DNA of 64,000 bases from Sporosarcina sp. FSL W8-0480 (GCF_037963765.1 NZ_CP150166.1:1991501-2055500); one strand, 5' to 3'. Positions 9,233 to 17,903 are shown, numbered from the stretch's first letter. Notes: generated by a model from the letters alone, not told the origin. Numbers and translations are program-made.

Positions 9233-10432
9233 ATGGCAAACAATCAATGGAATGACGACAATTTAGATAAACTCCTTCATTCAATGCCGAAAATCAAGGA
9301 TGGCCGCCCTTCATCAGAAATCTTGGAACGTCTGAAAAATGATAATCGATTGAAAGAAGACCGTCGTCCGAAAGTTAAAAAATGGATACCAAGTATCGTT
9401 GCAGTTGCCGCCTTATTATTACTCAGCTTGCTTTTGCCGTCCATGTTAAAAGGCAACCAAGACATGGTATCCGAACCAATGATGGATAATGCAAGATCAG
9501 CTAATAAGGAATCGATTACGATGGATAATAAAGCTGAAAAGGCATCAGTTGAAGAAGATAGTGACTCAGAATCTTTTGAAACGACGACATTTTCTTCAAT
9601 GGATATTATGGGTATGAGAAGTCATGTCGTTTTAGCAAAAGAAAACGATAATACGTTCTCCCTAAATCTTGGACTTATTCATGAAGCGAATGTAGTACCG
9701 GTTACTATTCTTATTGATAAAGACAGGGTTCAAACTGATTTAGAAATTGATCATCCGGATAGTGTGGCGCTATATAAGGAATATGCAGGACTGTTTGATG
9801 AAGAAAGTTATGGTTTTGATAATTATCATCCATATAAAGGGGAATTGACGACAACTGGAAAGACAGTGATTCATAAACTTCCGGAGAATCATGGATATGA
9901 TATGGCAGTAGCTATTTTAAACTCATACACTGATTCAACAAAGGAAACTTTTACTGATTTTGATGAATTTAAAGTAGTCGATGAAGGCGGAAATCCACTG
10001 GTATTTGATTATGTAGGAGAAGCTATGGAATTCTCCTTAAAACGTCAGCTGCCTTATTTCAAGTATGTCATGCCTTCAGGGGAAACTTATTTAGTACCAT
10101 ATGAAAATGGGGATTCCTCTACTGTAACTCAAGCTTTACTTTCAATGAAGAAGGCGGACAACGACATTGTGAAAGAGGTTATTCCAACAGGAATTGACTA
10201 CCAAGTTACCGAATCGCATGGAGTTGCTGTTGTGACTTTTGATTCACCTTTAGATTTTACAACAATACCTGAACACGATGTATTGCAAATGATAGAGGGC
10301 TTCATGTTGACGGCAAGTAATTACGACGTACAGGTCCAATTGAAAAATATTGAACAAAGTCATTTTGAAAATTATGATCTAACAAAACCGTTACCAAAGC
10401 CGATCGGCGCAAATCCAATTTGGTTACCATAA
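9233..10432 (+). CDS. rsiX: Anti-sigma factor RsiX-like membrane protein
   Basis: The gene abuts sigX and encodes a protein with a cytoplasmic N-terminus of about 50 residues, one transmembrane helix (about 51-71) and a large outside domain, the usual plan of an ECF anti-sigma factor. It is 399 residues, longer than B. subtilis RsiX by my recollection. The last 110 or so residues (from about 290) look like a GerMN-type fold: an alternating TQALLSMKKADNDIV helix followed by beta strands with GVAVVTFDSPLDF. That assignment is by eye. ATG follows GAAGGGGGAAG inside sigX. Confidence 0.8.
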   Translation: MANNQWNDDNLDKLLHSMPKIKDGRPSSEILERLKNDNRLKEDRRPKVKKWIPSIVAVAALLLLSLLLPSMLKGNQDMVSEPMMDNARSANKESITMDNKAEKASVEEDSDSESFETTTFSSMDIMGMRSHVVLAKENDNTFSLNLGLIHEANVVPVTILIDKDRVQTDLEIDHPDSVALYKEYAGLFDEESYGFDNYHPYKGELTTTGKTVIHKLPENHGYDMAVAILNSYTDSTKETFTDFDEFKVVDEGGNPLVFDYVGEAMEFSLKRQLPYFKYVMPSGETYLVPYENGDSSTVTQALLSMKKADNDIVKEVIPTGIDYQVTESHGVAVVTFDSPLDFTTIPEHDVLQMIEGFMLTASNYDVQVQLKNIEQSHFENYDLTKPLPKPIGANPIWLP

Positions 10433-10434
10433 TG

Positions 10435-10478
10435 AAAAGCATTTTGTAAACAGGTGAGTTTACAAAATGCTTTTTTTA
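10435..10478 (+). terminator. Terminator after the sigX-rsiX operon
   Basis: AAAAGCATTTTGTAAAC pairs perfectly with GTTTACAAAATGCTTTT around AGGTGA and ends in a run of seven T. It also separates sigX-rsiX from the riboswitch. Confidence 0.9.
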
Positions 10479-10509
10479 ATCTACAATAGAGTAGTAATAT
10501 AATATTGAT

Positions 10510-10637
10510 TCATCTTCGGGGCAGGGTGCAATTCCCGACCGGCGGAAATAGAAGATATTCTTCTTAGCCCGCGAGCTTAACAGCTGATTCCGGTGAGATT
10601 CCGGAGCCGACAGTATAGTCTGGATGGGAGAAGGTGA
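10510..10637 (+). promoter_or_regulatory. FMN riboswitch (RFN element) controlling ribU
   Basis: The RFN consensus blocks are all present: GGGGCAGGGTG, ATTCCCGACCGGCGG, AGCCCGCGAGC, GATTCCGGTGAGATTCCGG, AGCCGACAGTATAGTC and GGATGGGAGAAGG. Stem P1 pairs TCATCTTC (10510-10517) with GAAGGTGA (10630-10637). It precedes a riboflavin-transporter gene. FMN binding is expected to stop transcription at the terminator at 10753-10783. The gap between genes here is 420 bases (10433-10852) and is taken up by the upstream terminator, this element and its expression platform. Confidence 0.96.
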
Positions 10638-10752
10638 AGGTGCAGCCGTCTTTTTGTGTTGTCTACAAAAAGGGTGCTTATTTAAGTATGGGGATATATG
10701 GAGAAAATTTCTTTATAATCAACCCCTTATTTAATGTTGCCTTTTAAACTCT

Positions 10753-10783
10753 CCCTGAAGCTATTTTAGCTTTGGGGTTTTTT
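10753..10783 (+). terminator. Regulated terminator of the FMN riboswitch
   Basis: CCCTGAAGCTA pairs with TAGCTTTGGGG (with G-U pairs) and is followed by TTTTTT. A competing partner exists: GGGGTT (10774-10779) can pair with AACCCC (10721-10726), which can in turn pair with GGGG at 10690-10693. That gives a terminator, an antiterminator and an anti-antiterminator. Confidence 0.75.
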
Positions 10784-10852
10784 AGTGGACACACAATATT
10801 CGGTCAGACCTTTCCTCTTTTGAAGTGAATCGTAAAAGGAGAGAGGAACAAA

Positions 10853-11434
10853 ATGAACAACAAGAAGTTAAGAAAAATGATTCTCATCGCGATGTTAGGG
10901 AGCATTTCAACAGTTTTAATGCAGTTGAATTTCCCCCTGCCGGCATTACCATCATTCCTGAAAATCGACTTCAGTGAAATCCCGGCAGTATTAGCAATTA
11001 TGACGATGGGGCCAGTTGCAGGTATTGCAGTAGAACTTCTGAAGAATGTATTGCATTGGTTTTTATCAGGAAGTCCCACAGGTGTACCTGTTGGAGAGAT
11101 GGCAAACTTTGTTACAGGAATTCTATTCATTATGCCAATCTATTTCATCTTCAATAAAATTAAATCTACTAAAGGACTTACGGTGGGTCTAATTGTAGGA
11201 ACTGCTTCAATGGCTATCGGAATGAGCGTATTGAATTATGCAGTGTTCCTACCGATGTACGTTTACTTTTTAAATATGCCACCCTATACGGGTGACGCAA
11301 TGTTTAATGTAATCGTATTAGGGATCCTTCCATTTAATCTAATAAAAGGAATCATGTTAATGGTTGTTTCGTTATTGTTATATAAGAGTATGTATAAATG
11401 GATTAACCAACAACAGCATAAGTTATCGATGTAA
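10853..11434 (+). CDS. ribU: Riboflavin ECF transporter S component RibU
   Basis: RibU binds riboflavin in the membrane and works with the shared EcfA-EcfT energising module. It has about six hydrophobic helices in 193 residues. The family signature is visible in FPLPALPSFLKIDFSEIPA, followed by GPVAGIAVELLKN and the glycine-rich PTGVPVGEMANF. ATG follows AAAGGAGAGAGG. FMN riboswitch control confirms the vitamin B2 link. The same gene (ypaA) precedes fer in B. subtilis; here an accessory pair intervenes. Confidence 0.95.
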   Translation: MNNKKLRKMILIAMLGSISTVLMQLNFPLPALPSFLKIDFSEIPAVLAIMTMGPVAGIAVELLKNVLHWFLSGSPTGVPVGEMANFVTGILFIMPIYFIFNKIKSTKGLTVGLIVGTASMAIGMSVLNYAVFLPMYVYFLNMPPYTGDAMFNVIVLGILPFNLIKGIMLMVVSLLLYKSMYKWINQQQHKLSM

Positions 11435-11439
11435 GGAAG

Positions 11440-11472
11440 AGGCTATCCCGGTTGTTTTGGGATAGCCTTTTT
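11440..11472 (+). terminator. Terminator after ribU
   Basis: A perfect 10-bp stem AGGCTATCCC/GGGATAGCCT with a T-run lies 6 bases past the stop codon. Confidence 0.88.
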
Positions 11473-11569
11473 AGTGTACAAAAATATTCCCTCCACTACA
11501 ATCAACGAAGAAACTTACAAAAATTACATGAATTTTGTATTCAATTTTCAAATAAGTTAAATATCCATG

Positions 11570-11578
11570 TGGTATAAT
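11570..11578 (+). promoter_or_regulatory. Extended -10 promoter ahead of the accessory gene pair
   Basis: TGGTATAAT is a consensus extended -10. A convincing -35 was not found. Transcription would begin near 11585 and include the short upstream frame at 11628-11669. Confidence 0.5.
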
Positions 11579-11627
11579 ATGGTTGGTGTAAAAGTAACGC
11601 GCTTCAAGTTATTGAGGAGACAATACT

Positions 11628-11669
11628 TTGAATAAAACCCACAAAATAATTTCTGAATTTCAAAGTTAG
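11628..11669 (+). CDS. Possible 13-codon leader peptide
   Basis: TTG at 11628 follows TTGAGGAGA at 7-base spacing and opens 13 codons (MNKTHKIISEFQS) ending in TAG, 13 bases before the kinase start. The ribosome site of the next gene (AGGGGGTG) begins right after this stop. Such an arrangement can couple translation or sense ribosome stalling. I see only the frame and the ribosome site; no function is recognised, and chance cannot be excluded. Confidence 0.35.
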   Translation: MNKTHKIISEFQS

Positions 11670-11682
11670 TAGGGGGTGTAAC

Positions 11683-12729
11683 ATGAAAATCGATTTGGAA
11701 ACGATTAATGAAGTACTAGCAATGTATAAAATCAATGGGCAAGTCACTAACATTCATTATTTTATTCATTATTATGATGAGACAAATGCGGAAGTGAAAA
11801 TAATATGCAAAGTGAAATTCGCTGATAGAAATCCGCTTGTTGTGAAATTTGTCAGGGAAAAAGAACATCCAACTCATATTATTGAGTCCCAAAGTGTCTT
11901 TTCCGACTATTTAAGGAAACATGGTATTTTAACACCTAAAAGGTATGTCAGTAAGGGAAGGTACTGCCAAAATTATAAATTGAATCATCTAAAAGTTGCT
12001 GTTACTGTTGAGGATTATTTAGGAGAAGAGATCAAAGCAATCGACCTTACCCTTGCCTATAAATTGGGCCAATTATTGGGGAAAATCCATAGAATATCGG
12101 AGGAAGGGAACTGTCTAATTGGTAGCCCTACTATTTTTAATCTTGTTGGGTATAACGAAGTCAGTGGATATGATGCTTTTTGTAAGTTAGGTGATTCAGG
12201 CGCAATTGATACAGTTATGTATCGGAAAATAAACGAGCTATATACAAAAAAGCTTGAGACCGTAAAGTTGGCTTGGAATAGGTTACCAAGGTTTGCCACA
12301 CAAGGCGATATTTCTATAAACAATTTGTCATACATAGAAGGGGATATCGGGATTTACGATTATAATATTGCTGGTGATGAAACCCTTGTTGGCGACATGG
12401 TGCTTGAGGGATTGTTGACAGCTTGTGAAATGGATTTAGCGGATGGATTAACTGATAATGATCGAAAAGAGCTATTCATATACTTCTATAAAGGCTATAT
12501 TACTGAAAGACCTTTGTCGGATGATGAAAAAGGTGTGTTAAGTGACATTTATTCACTATCATCTGCATTATGGTTTACTAAGATTAAACACAATGATAGT
12601 TCATTGGAAAATCTTGTTGAATGTGAAGCGTTTGACAAGGTGGAGCGGCTTTTAGAAGAAATCTATGCAGTGTTGCATAAAGATCATCATGAGCTTTTTG
12701 AATTTAACAGCATACAAGGGGGGAGTTGA
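11683..12729 (+). CDS. Aminoglycoside phosphotransferase-like kinase, substrate unknown
   Basis: The 348-residue protein has the APH/choline-kinase fold by eye. The N-lobe has VVKFVREKEH, with a Lys suited to ATP, then EDYLGEEI as hinge, a helix KLGQLLGKIHRI, a catalytic-loop motif QGDISINNL and a metal-binding region YDYNIAGDE. The usual His two residues before the catalytic Asp is Gln here, but the Asp and the Asn five residues later are kept. It may phosphorylate an antibiotic or a small metabolite; the sequence does not say which. AGGGGGTGTAAC precedes ATG. It sits between ribU and fer, which are adjacent in B. subtilis. Confidence 0.7.
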   Translation: MKIDLETINEVLAMYKINGQVTNIHYFIHYYDETNAEVKIICKVKFADRNPLVVKFVREKEHPTHIIESQSVFSDYLRKHGILTPKRYVSKGRYCQNYKLNHLKVAVTVEDYLGEEIKAIDLTLAYKLGQLLGKIHRISEEGNCLIGSPTIFNLVGYNEVSGYDAFCKLGDSGAIDTVMYRKINELYTKKLETVKLAWNRLPRFATQGDISINNLSYIEGDIGIYDYNIAGDETLVGDMVLEGLLTACEMDLADGLTDNDRKELFIYFYKGYITERPLSDDEKGVLSDIYSLSSALWFTKIKHNDSSLENLVECEAFDKVERLLEEIYAVLHKDHHELFEFNSIQGGS

Positions 12730-12730
12730 A

Positions 12731-13354
12731 TTGGATACGATAAAGGGCAAATTTGCATTTTACTTCTGGGGAATCCTGTTTTTCTTATTATATTTTAAGG
12801 TTTTTTCATACCTATGGAATCAGTGGGTTTTCGGTAGCCTTATACCCGAACCACTCGGACTAATTTCCATCATGTTAATCGTGCTTCCTGCTGCGTTTTT
12901 AACCGCGAGATTTCTTGTGATTAAAATACCAATGACATATCACATGATCGGGGTTATTGGTGTTTTGCTGTTTTTTTCGTGGAGTGTATATGACGACCAT
13001 AGGGAAAAGGGTTTGGATGAATTAAACACATATCAAGAAGATAAATTCAAAGCTATGGAATTCAATTTCTCCGATTGGCGAATTGAAGAAAAGGAACCCG
13101 TTGAAGAATTGTTGGAATTCTTGAGCCAGTATAGAGTAAAGAAGATGAAGGATTCCGAGTGGAATGGAAATGTTTCCGGAGAGAAAGGATTTGTGGTTAT
13201 GGTTTACTTGAAGGATAAAACGACAGGCGCATCCATATACGAAAATCGGATACTATCCTTCAATAAAACCTCGTATTACAAAGTTCTTAATGGGCCGATC
13301 GATATGGAATGGATTGAAGCGTTCGAGGACAAGTATGAGGGATTTAAGCCTTAG
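12731..13354 (+). CDS. Membrane protein of unknown function
   Basis: I do not recognise a family. The protein (207 residues from TTG at 12731) has three hydrophobic segments (about 8-28, 38-58 and 65-85) and then a soluble, charged region with a short repeat-rich helix and the strand-like GFVVMVYLKDKTTG. The TTG begins 1 base after the kinase stop and is preceded by AAGGGGGGAG at the end of that gene, so the two are translated together. The pairing of a cytosolic kinase with a small membrane protein is the only functional clue. An upstream start inside the kinase frame is possible but has no ribosome site. Confidence 0.65.
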   Translation: MDTIKGKFAFYFWGILFFLLYFKVFSYLWNQWVFGSLIPEPLGLISIMLIVLPAAFLTARFLVIKIPMTYHMIGVIGVLLFFSWSVYDDHREKGLDELNTYQEDKFKAMEFNFSDWRIEEKEPVEELLEFLSQYRVKKMKDSEWNGNVSGEKGFVVMVYLKDKTTGASIYENRILSFNKTSYYKVLNGPIDMEWIEAFEDKYEGFKP

Positions 13355-13381
13355 TCAAATATTACACATTGATTTATACTA

Positions 13382-13411
13382 TAAAAAAAGGCTGCCTCAT
13401 AAAGGGCAGCC
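13382..13411 (-). terminator. Terminator of fer, possibly bidirectional
   Basis: On the minus strand GGCTGCC pairs with GGCAGCC and is followed by TTTTTTTAT, a strong terminator for fer. On the plus strand the same stem lies 35 bases after the membrane-protein gene but lacks a T-run. Confidence 0.85.
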
Positions 13412-13417
13412 GATTGC

Positions 13418-13705
<288 letters not shown>

Positions 13706-13793
13706 CTATTTAGTTCCCTTACTATTCTAAAGCTGTTTTCACTACTTTTCAACAATAAAACAATATAAAACGTTTACTTAGGGGGAATCTGAC

Positions 13794-14831
13794 ATGAATT
13801 TGTCTTCAATCCTATTATTTATCATAAGCAAAATGAACGGAGAACGAACGTTGAATGCAGGTCTGTACCTCTTGCGTGGCAAAAAATCAGGCCAGACCCT
13901 ACAAGATGTGGATTATTTCGATTTGAGACCTTTTTTTGGAATCTGGCCAAAATTGGACGAGTATTTATACACACAAACAGTAGATGAATTGGTTAACATG
14001 GAACTGATCACCTCTGACCAGAGGTTTTGTCGTCTTACTGAAAAAGGGAACATGGAAGTGAAGAAATATCAGATTCCCCACTTTAAAGGCTGGGATTATC
14101 GGGGTAGGGAAATGATGTTTTTTGGACGAATTGCATTGGCTGTCCAAACCATTTCACATTTTCGAACAGGTTCCACATCATTCACGCCTATTCAAAGGGA
14201 TCGTGAAATACAACTTTTTGTGAAACGTCTTCTTGAAGGGAAACCAATTACTGAACCGGAATTCGGGAGAACAATTGGCGAAGAACTAAAAGAATCACTT
14301 ATAGAGAGTGGCATGAGCGATACACATAAATACATATTTGCGAACAGGTTGACAGGAAATGGAGAAACGGCAAAAACATTCGATCAGCTTGCCTCCGAAA
14401 TGAACGGGACGACAACGGGTATCTACTTGTTATTTATAGAGAGTCTACATATGCTGTTACCGGTCATTGAATCATCCAATAACTATCATTTTTTAAAAGA
14501 ATGCGCATCGGGCATCAAAGTCCATTCCTATTTAACAGAATCAGCAATGAGAACAAAAAAACTTTTTGACCAAGGATATTCGATGGAAGACATAGCTAAA
14601 GTTAGAAAATTAAAAATTAGTACAATTGAGGATCATATTATCGAGATGGCTATGAATGATGAACTATTCCCTGTTGCTCATTTTGTTTCGAAAGATTCTA
14701 TTGAAGAGGTCTTATCTAAATCGAAAGAATGGGGGACGAAAAGACTTAAGCTATTAAAAAATGAATTTGAAGAGCTTTCCTATTTCGAACTTCGATTAAT
14801 ATTAACTGCTAACAGGGAAGGTGAGTCTTGA
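13794..14831 (+). CDS. ypbB: Helix-turn-helix protein YpbB, RecQ-associated
   Basis: The 345-residue protein matches the YpbB family that accompanies recQ in Bacillales. The C-terminal third has a helicase-associated helix-turn-helix ([29 protein letters not shown] region, about residues 243-275). It ends with TGA overlapping the recQ ATG by one base, so the two are coupled. The biochemical function is not established to my knowledge; a DNA-binding accessory role for RecQ is inference. ATG has GGGGGA 8 bases upstream. Confidence 0.85.
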   Translation: MNLSSILLFIISKMNGERTLNAGLYLLRGKKSGQTLQDVDYFDLRPFFGIWPKLDEYLYTQTVDELVNMELITSDQRFCRLTEKGNMEVKKYQIPHFKGWDYRGREMMFFGRIALAVQTISHFRTGSTSFTPIQRDREIQLFVKRLLEGKPITEPEFGRTIGEELKESLIESGMSDTHKYIFANRLTGNGETAKTFDQLASEMNGTTTGIYLLFIESLHMLLPVIESSNNYHFLKECASGIKVHSYLTESAMRTKKLFDQGYSMEDIAKVRKLKISTIEDHIIEMAMNDELFPVAHFVSKDSIEEVLSKSKEWGTKRLKLLKNEFEELSYFELRLILTANREGES

Positions 14832-16264
14832 TGGATTTACATTTGATACTCAAAGAACGGTTTGGTTACACTCATTTTCGTACAGGCCAAAAAGAAGTAA
14901 TTCAACATGTTTTAAATAAACATGATTGTGTAGCTATTTTACCTACGGGAATGGGGAAGTCACTCTGTTATCAATTACCCGGTTATATTTTACCTGGATC
15001 CGTTTTAATCATTTCACCTCTTGTATCCCTAATGGAAGACCAGGTCATGCAAATGAGGAAAAATGGGGAGAAGCGGGTTGTCGCTTTAAATTCTTTTCTT
15101 TCGTTTGCTGAGAGAAACAGAGTTATCTCACGCCTTGGAGACTATAAATTTATCTTTGTGTCGCCCGAGATGCTTTCACATGAATTTTTCGGCTCTCAAC
15201 TTAAAAGAATTGAAATTGGCCTAATTGTGGTAGATGAGGCACATTGCATTTCACAGTGGGGTTTTGATTTCCGACCTGATTATTTACGTATCGGCGAATA
15301 TTTATCTGGCTGGAAGTCACCAATATTGGCGCTGACGGCAACAGCCGATACAAAAGTAATTAATGACATAACGAGCTATTTAAAAATGGACGAGCCGGCA
15401 ATTGAAAGACACTCATTGGATCGACCTAATATCTCTTACTCCATTATTCAACTTAATTCTACTACGGAGAAAACAACTTGGATTAAGGAACGAATTTTTC
15501 AAACTACCGGCCCAGGAATCATCTATACGTCTTCACGCAAACGTGCCGATGAACTGGCGACTGAATTGCAGGGGGCTGGTCTGCGTATCCAGTCGTATCA
15601 TGCGGGAAAAGAACAAGATGAGCGGGCGATCATCCAAGAGCAATTTTTAAATGATGAACTGGAATGGATTTGTGCAACCAATGCTTTTGGGATGGGTGTA
15701 CATAAAAGTGATATTCGACAAGTTATTCACGAACATTTACCGTCAAACATAGCTGGTTATCTTCAGGAGGTGGGAAGGGCTGGGAGGGATGGTTTACCTT
15801 CCATAGCCACGCTGCTTTATATGCCACGAGACGAAAGAATGACAAGTTTCATCATTCAATCTGATCGACCGGATGAAAGTCAGATGCGACATTATATGAA
15901 GTTGCTTACTGAAGACCATGACCCATCTACATCTGCTGAATTGGCCGGCTTATCGGATACAGGAAGAAGAATTGTAGACTATTACTTGGAAAGATATTCA
16001 TTGGATGAAATCAATGAACGAATGAAAACTCTTTCCGCAGAAAAAGAATCAGAACTTCAAAAAATGATTAATCTCGTTCAATCTGATCGTTGTATTCGGG
16101 AAACCGCATTGTCATATTTTGGCGAAACTTGCCGAGAAAAGCCTGAAGCATGCTGTTCAACATGCGGTCTAAACGGGTTAGAATGGCTTGAAGAAAAAAC
16201 AAATAAGAAAAAATGGAGTGAAAAAGTTACTTGGGATGAAAGAATTACCAAGCTTCTTGGTTAA
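14831..16264 (+). CDS. recQ: ATP-dependent DNA helicase RecQ (short RecS type)
   Basis: Superfamily 2 helicase of 477 residues that unwinds recombination and repair intermediates 3' to 5'. Motif I is PTGMGKS (residues 38-44), motif II VVDEAHCISQWGFDFRPDY, motif III LALTATAD, and motif VI QEVGRAGRDG. A zinc-binding cluster CIRETALSYFGETC...CCSTCG lies near the C-terminus. The HRDC domain of long RecQ proteins is missing, as in RecS. I use ATG at 14831; TTG three bases earlier is an alternative. A RecG- or PriA-type helicase is excluded by the RecQ zinc region. Confidence 0.94.
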   Translation: MDLHLILKERFGYTHFRTGQKEVIQHVLNKHDCVAILPTGMGKSLCYQLPGYILPGSVLIISPLVSLMEDQVMQMRKNGEKRVVALNSFLSFAERNRVISRLGDYKFIFVSPEMLSHEFFGSQLKRIEIGLIVVDEAHCISQWGFDFRPDYLRIGEYLSGWKSPILALTATADTKVINDITSYLKMDEPAIERHSLDRPNISYSIIQLNSTTEKTTWIKERIFQTTGPGIIYTSSRKRADELATELQGAGLRIQSYHAGKEQDERAIIQEQFLNDELEWICATNAFGMGVHKSDIRQVIHEHLPSNIAGYLQEVGRAGRDGLPSIATLLYMPRDERMTSFIIQSDRPDESQMRHYMKLLTEDHDPSTSAELAGLSDTGRRIVDYYLERYSLDEINERMKTLSAEKESELQKMINLVQSDRCIRETALSYFGETCREKPEACCSTCGLNGLEWLEEKTNKKKWSEKVTWDERITKLLG

Positions 16265-16279
16265 CATATCTGATGAACG

Positions 16280-16308
16280 TTTACTTTTACGACAATATTC
16301 GTCATAAT
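16280..16308 (+). promoter_or_regulatory. Promoter of the LysM gene with overlapping inverted repeat
   Basis: TTTACT and CATAAT are 17 bases apart. The inverted repeat TTACGAC(16287-16293)/GTCATAA(16301-16307), with one mismatch, covers the spacer and -10, a suitable place for a repressor. No known operator consensus was recognised. Confidence 0.4.
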
Positions 16309-16344
16309 ATAAGGAAGAGCATCGTTGGATAGGAGAATTTGTCG

Positions 16345-16989
16345 ATGAAAAATGATGATTATAAAGTAGAATTCGAGAATAGTCGCAAAGAGATAGAGCT
16401 TGGTCATAATGATGATGCAACTTTGCTTTCACGCGTGGAACGATATGGCCGCCAACGAAAGCAGAAAAAAACGTCAAGATATACAATGATCAATGTCATC
16501 CTTGGTGTTTTTACATTCATACCGATATTGATATTCGTATATGTTATATATAATTACTATAATGGACCTGATAGCGGCTCAGCAAAAGTTGCTAATAACG
16601 AAGTAGTACAAGTCGGGACAAATTCTTCAGGCAAGACAGATAATAACTCGGTCGGCATTGATCCGAAAGATGAAGAGGATGAAAATGCTACTGAAGGGAA
16701 TGCTGATGAAGAAACGGTTGACGAATCAGAATCTAAAAATCCTGTTGTAAATACTAATCCTCCTACATCTGAAGAGGAAGTTTCAACAAAGGTGACGGAG
16801 AAACCGAAAGTTGAAGAAAAAACGACTGAGCAAACACTATCTAAAACCCATATCGTTGCCGAAAATGAAACACTCTATCGAATTTCGATGAATTATTATG
16901 GAAGTGACGCTGGCATTGAAAAGATTATGAAAGCGAATGGTCTGACTACGATTAACATAATGGCCGGACAAAAGTTGATCATTCCATAA
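16345..16989 (+). CDS. ypbE: LysM-domain membrane protein YpbE
   Basis: A single-pass membrane protein: basic and charged N-terminus, one transmembrane helix (about 47-69), an acidic Ser/Thr-rich linker (about 80-160) and one C-terminal LysM peptidoglycan-binding motif (THIVAENETLYRISMNYY ... AGQKLIIP). It probably sits at the cell wall. I take ATG at 16345, 9 bases after AGGAG, over the in-frame TTG at 16339 that is too close to the site. The product is 214 residues. Order recQ-ypbE-ypbG matches B. subtilis apart from missing ypbD and ypbF. Role unknown. Confidence 0.85.
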   Translation: MKNDDYKVEFENSRKEIELGHNDDATLLSRVERYGRQRKQKKTSRYTMINVILGVFTFIPILIFVYVIYNYYNGPDSGSAKVANNEVVQVGTNSSGKTDNNSVGIDPKDEEDENATEGNADEETVDESESKNPVVNTNPPTSEEEVSTKVTEKPKVEEKTTEQTLSKTHIVAENETLYRISMNYYGSDAGIEKIMKANGLTTINIMAGQKLIIP

Positions 16990-17001
16990 AATGAAATTTT
17001 G

Positions 17002-17031
17002 AAAGAGGCAAAGCCGTGACTTTGCCTCTTT
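17002..17031 (+). terminator. Hairpin after the LysM gene
   Basis: A perfect 12-bp stem AAAGAGGCAAAG/CTTTGCCTCTTT closes CCGTGA 12 bases past the stop codon. The T-run is short, so termination may be partial. Confidence 0.6.
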
Positions 17032-17048
17032 CTCATGGCAGGTGTGTA

Positions 17049-17822
17049 ATGAGAATAATTTTTAACAGTCTGTTTGGGATTGCAGTATTGATGATTGCTG
17101 GTTTAGTGTATATGTTCGCTTTTGCAAAACGCAGAAACGTAATTATACATTCCTACACTGTCCGAAAAGAAATAAATCGAGGCAAGAAGCTTTCCCTGTT
17201 TTTTATATCGGATATACACAGGCGCCATATTGATAAACGTTTGTTGGAAAAAGTTAAAAGGCATGAGTCAATTGATGTAGTCGTTATAGGCGGGGATCTT
17301 GCGGAAGCAGGCGTTCCACTGAATCGTATCGAACAAAATGTTAAGGCTCTTTCCACCCTTGGACCATTATTGTTTATCTGGGGTAATAATGATCGTGAAG
17401 TCGGGGAAGAAGAAATTCGAAAAATTATTAGTAAGCATGGTGGAATTATATTAGACAACAGCGATGCAAGTATCCCAAACCATCCTTTATGGAGGATTTG
17501 CGGTACTGACGATCCGTCAAGCGGCCGTGTTGATATTAAGGCTACCCTAAGAAATGCCAATTCTTATCCGTATTTGATTGTAGCTACGCATAACCCTTAT
17601 ATGTTCAAAAAAATAGAGGCTGTTTGTAGTCCTGACTTGATGCTTGCAGGTCATACCCATGGAGGGCAAATTAGATTAGGTAAATTTTCAATGCATGCAT
17701 TAGGCAGATTCAGTTTGCAAGACGGAAGAGCGAAATTGATAAGCAATGGTTATGGGACATCTATTATTCCTCTACGGTTAGGGGCAGCCCCGGAAAGCCA
17801 TGTTATTAAAATATACTATTGA
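17049..17822 (+). CDS. ypbG: Metallophosphoesterase YpbG
   Basis: A calcineurin-like phosphoesterase of 257 residues with an N-terminal membrane anchor (about 1-20). The metal-ligand motifs appear in order: ISDIHRRH, GGDLAEAG, GNND, ATHNP and AGHTHGGQ. It faces the outside or is bound at the membrane, with unknown substrate. ATG at 17049 follows AGGTG; an earlier TTG start would reach into the preceding hairpin. The following stretch to bdr holds two hairpins and no gene; B. subtilis has mecB and gudB between these genes. Confidence 0.88.
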   Translation: MRIIFNSLFGIAVLMIAGLVYMFAFAKRRNVIIHSYTVRKEINRGKKLSLFFISDIHRRHIDKRLLEKVKRHESIDVVVIGGDLAEAGVPLNRIEQNVKALSTLGPLLFIWGNNDREVGEEEIRKIISKHGGIILDNSDASIPNHPLWRICGTDDPSSGRVDIKATLRNANSYPYLIVATHNPYMFKKIEAVCSPDLMLAGHTHGGQIRLGKFSMHALGRFSLQDGRAKLISNGYGTSIIPLRLGAAPESHVIKIYY

Positions 17823-17873
17823 TGTTGGGTCTTGTGTCAACTCAACATCAATTGGTGAGTGTGAGGCACTCAC
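17819..17873 (+). other. Two consecutive hairpins between ypbG and bdr
   Basis: TTGATGTTG (17819-17827) pairs with CAACATCAA (17843-17851), and GTGAGTG pairs with CACTCAC at 17855-17873. Neither is followed by a T-run. The first uses the ypbG stop codon. They might stabilise mRNA or regulate bdr. Confidence 0.4.
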
Positions 17874-17903
17874 TGTTAGAGTTAATAAGGAGATTGATAG
17901 AAA

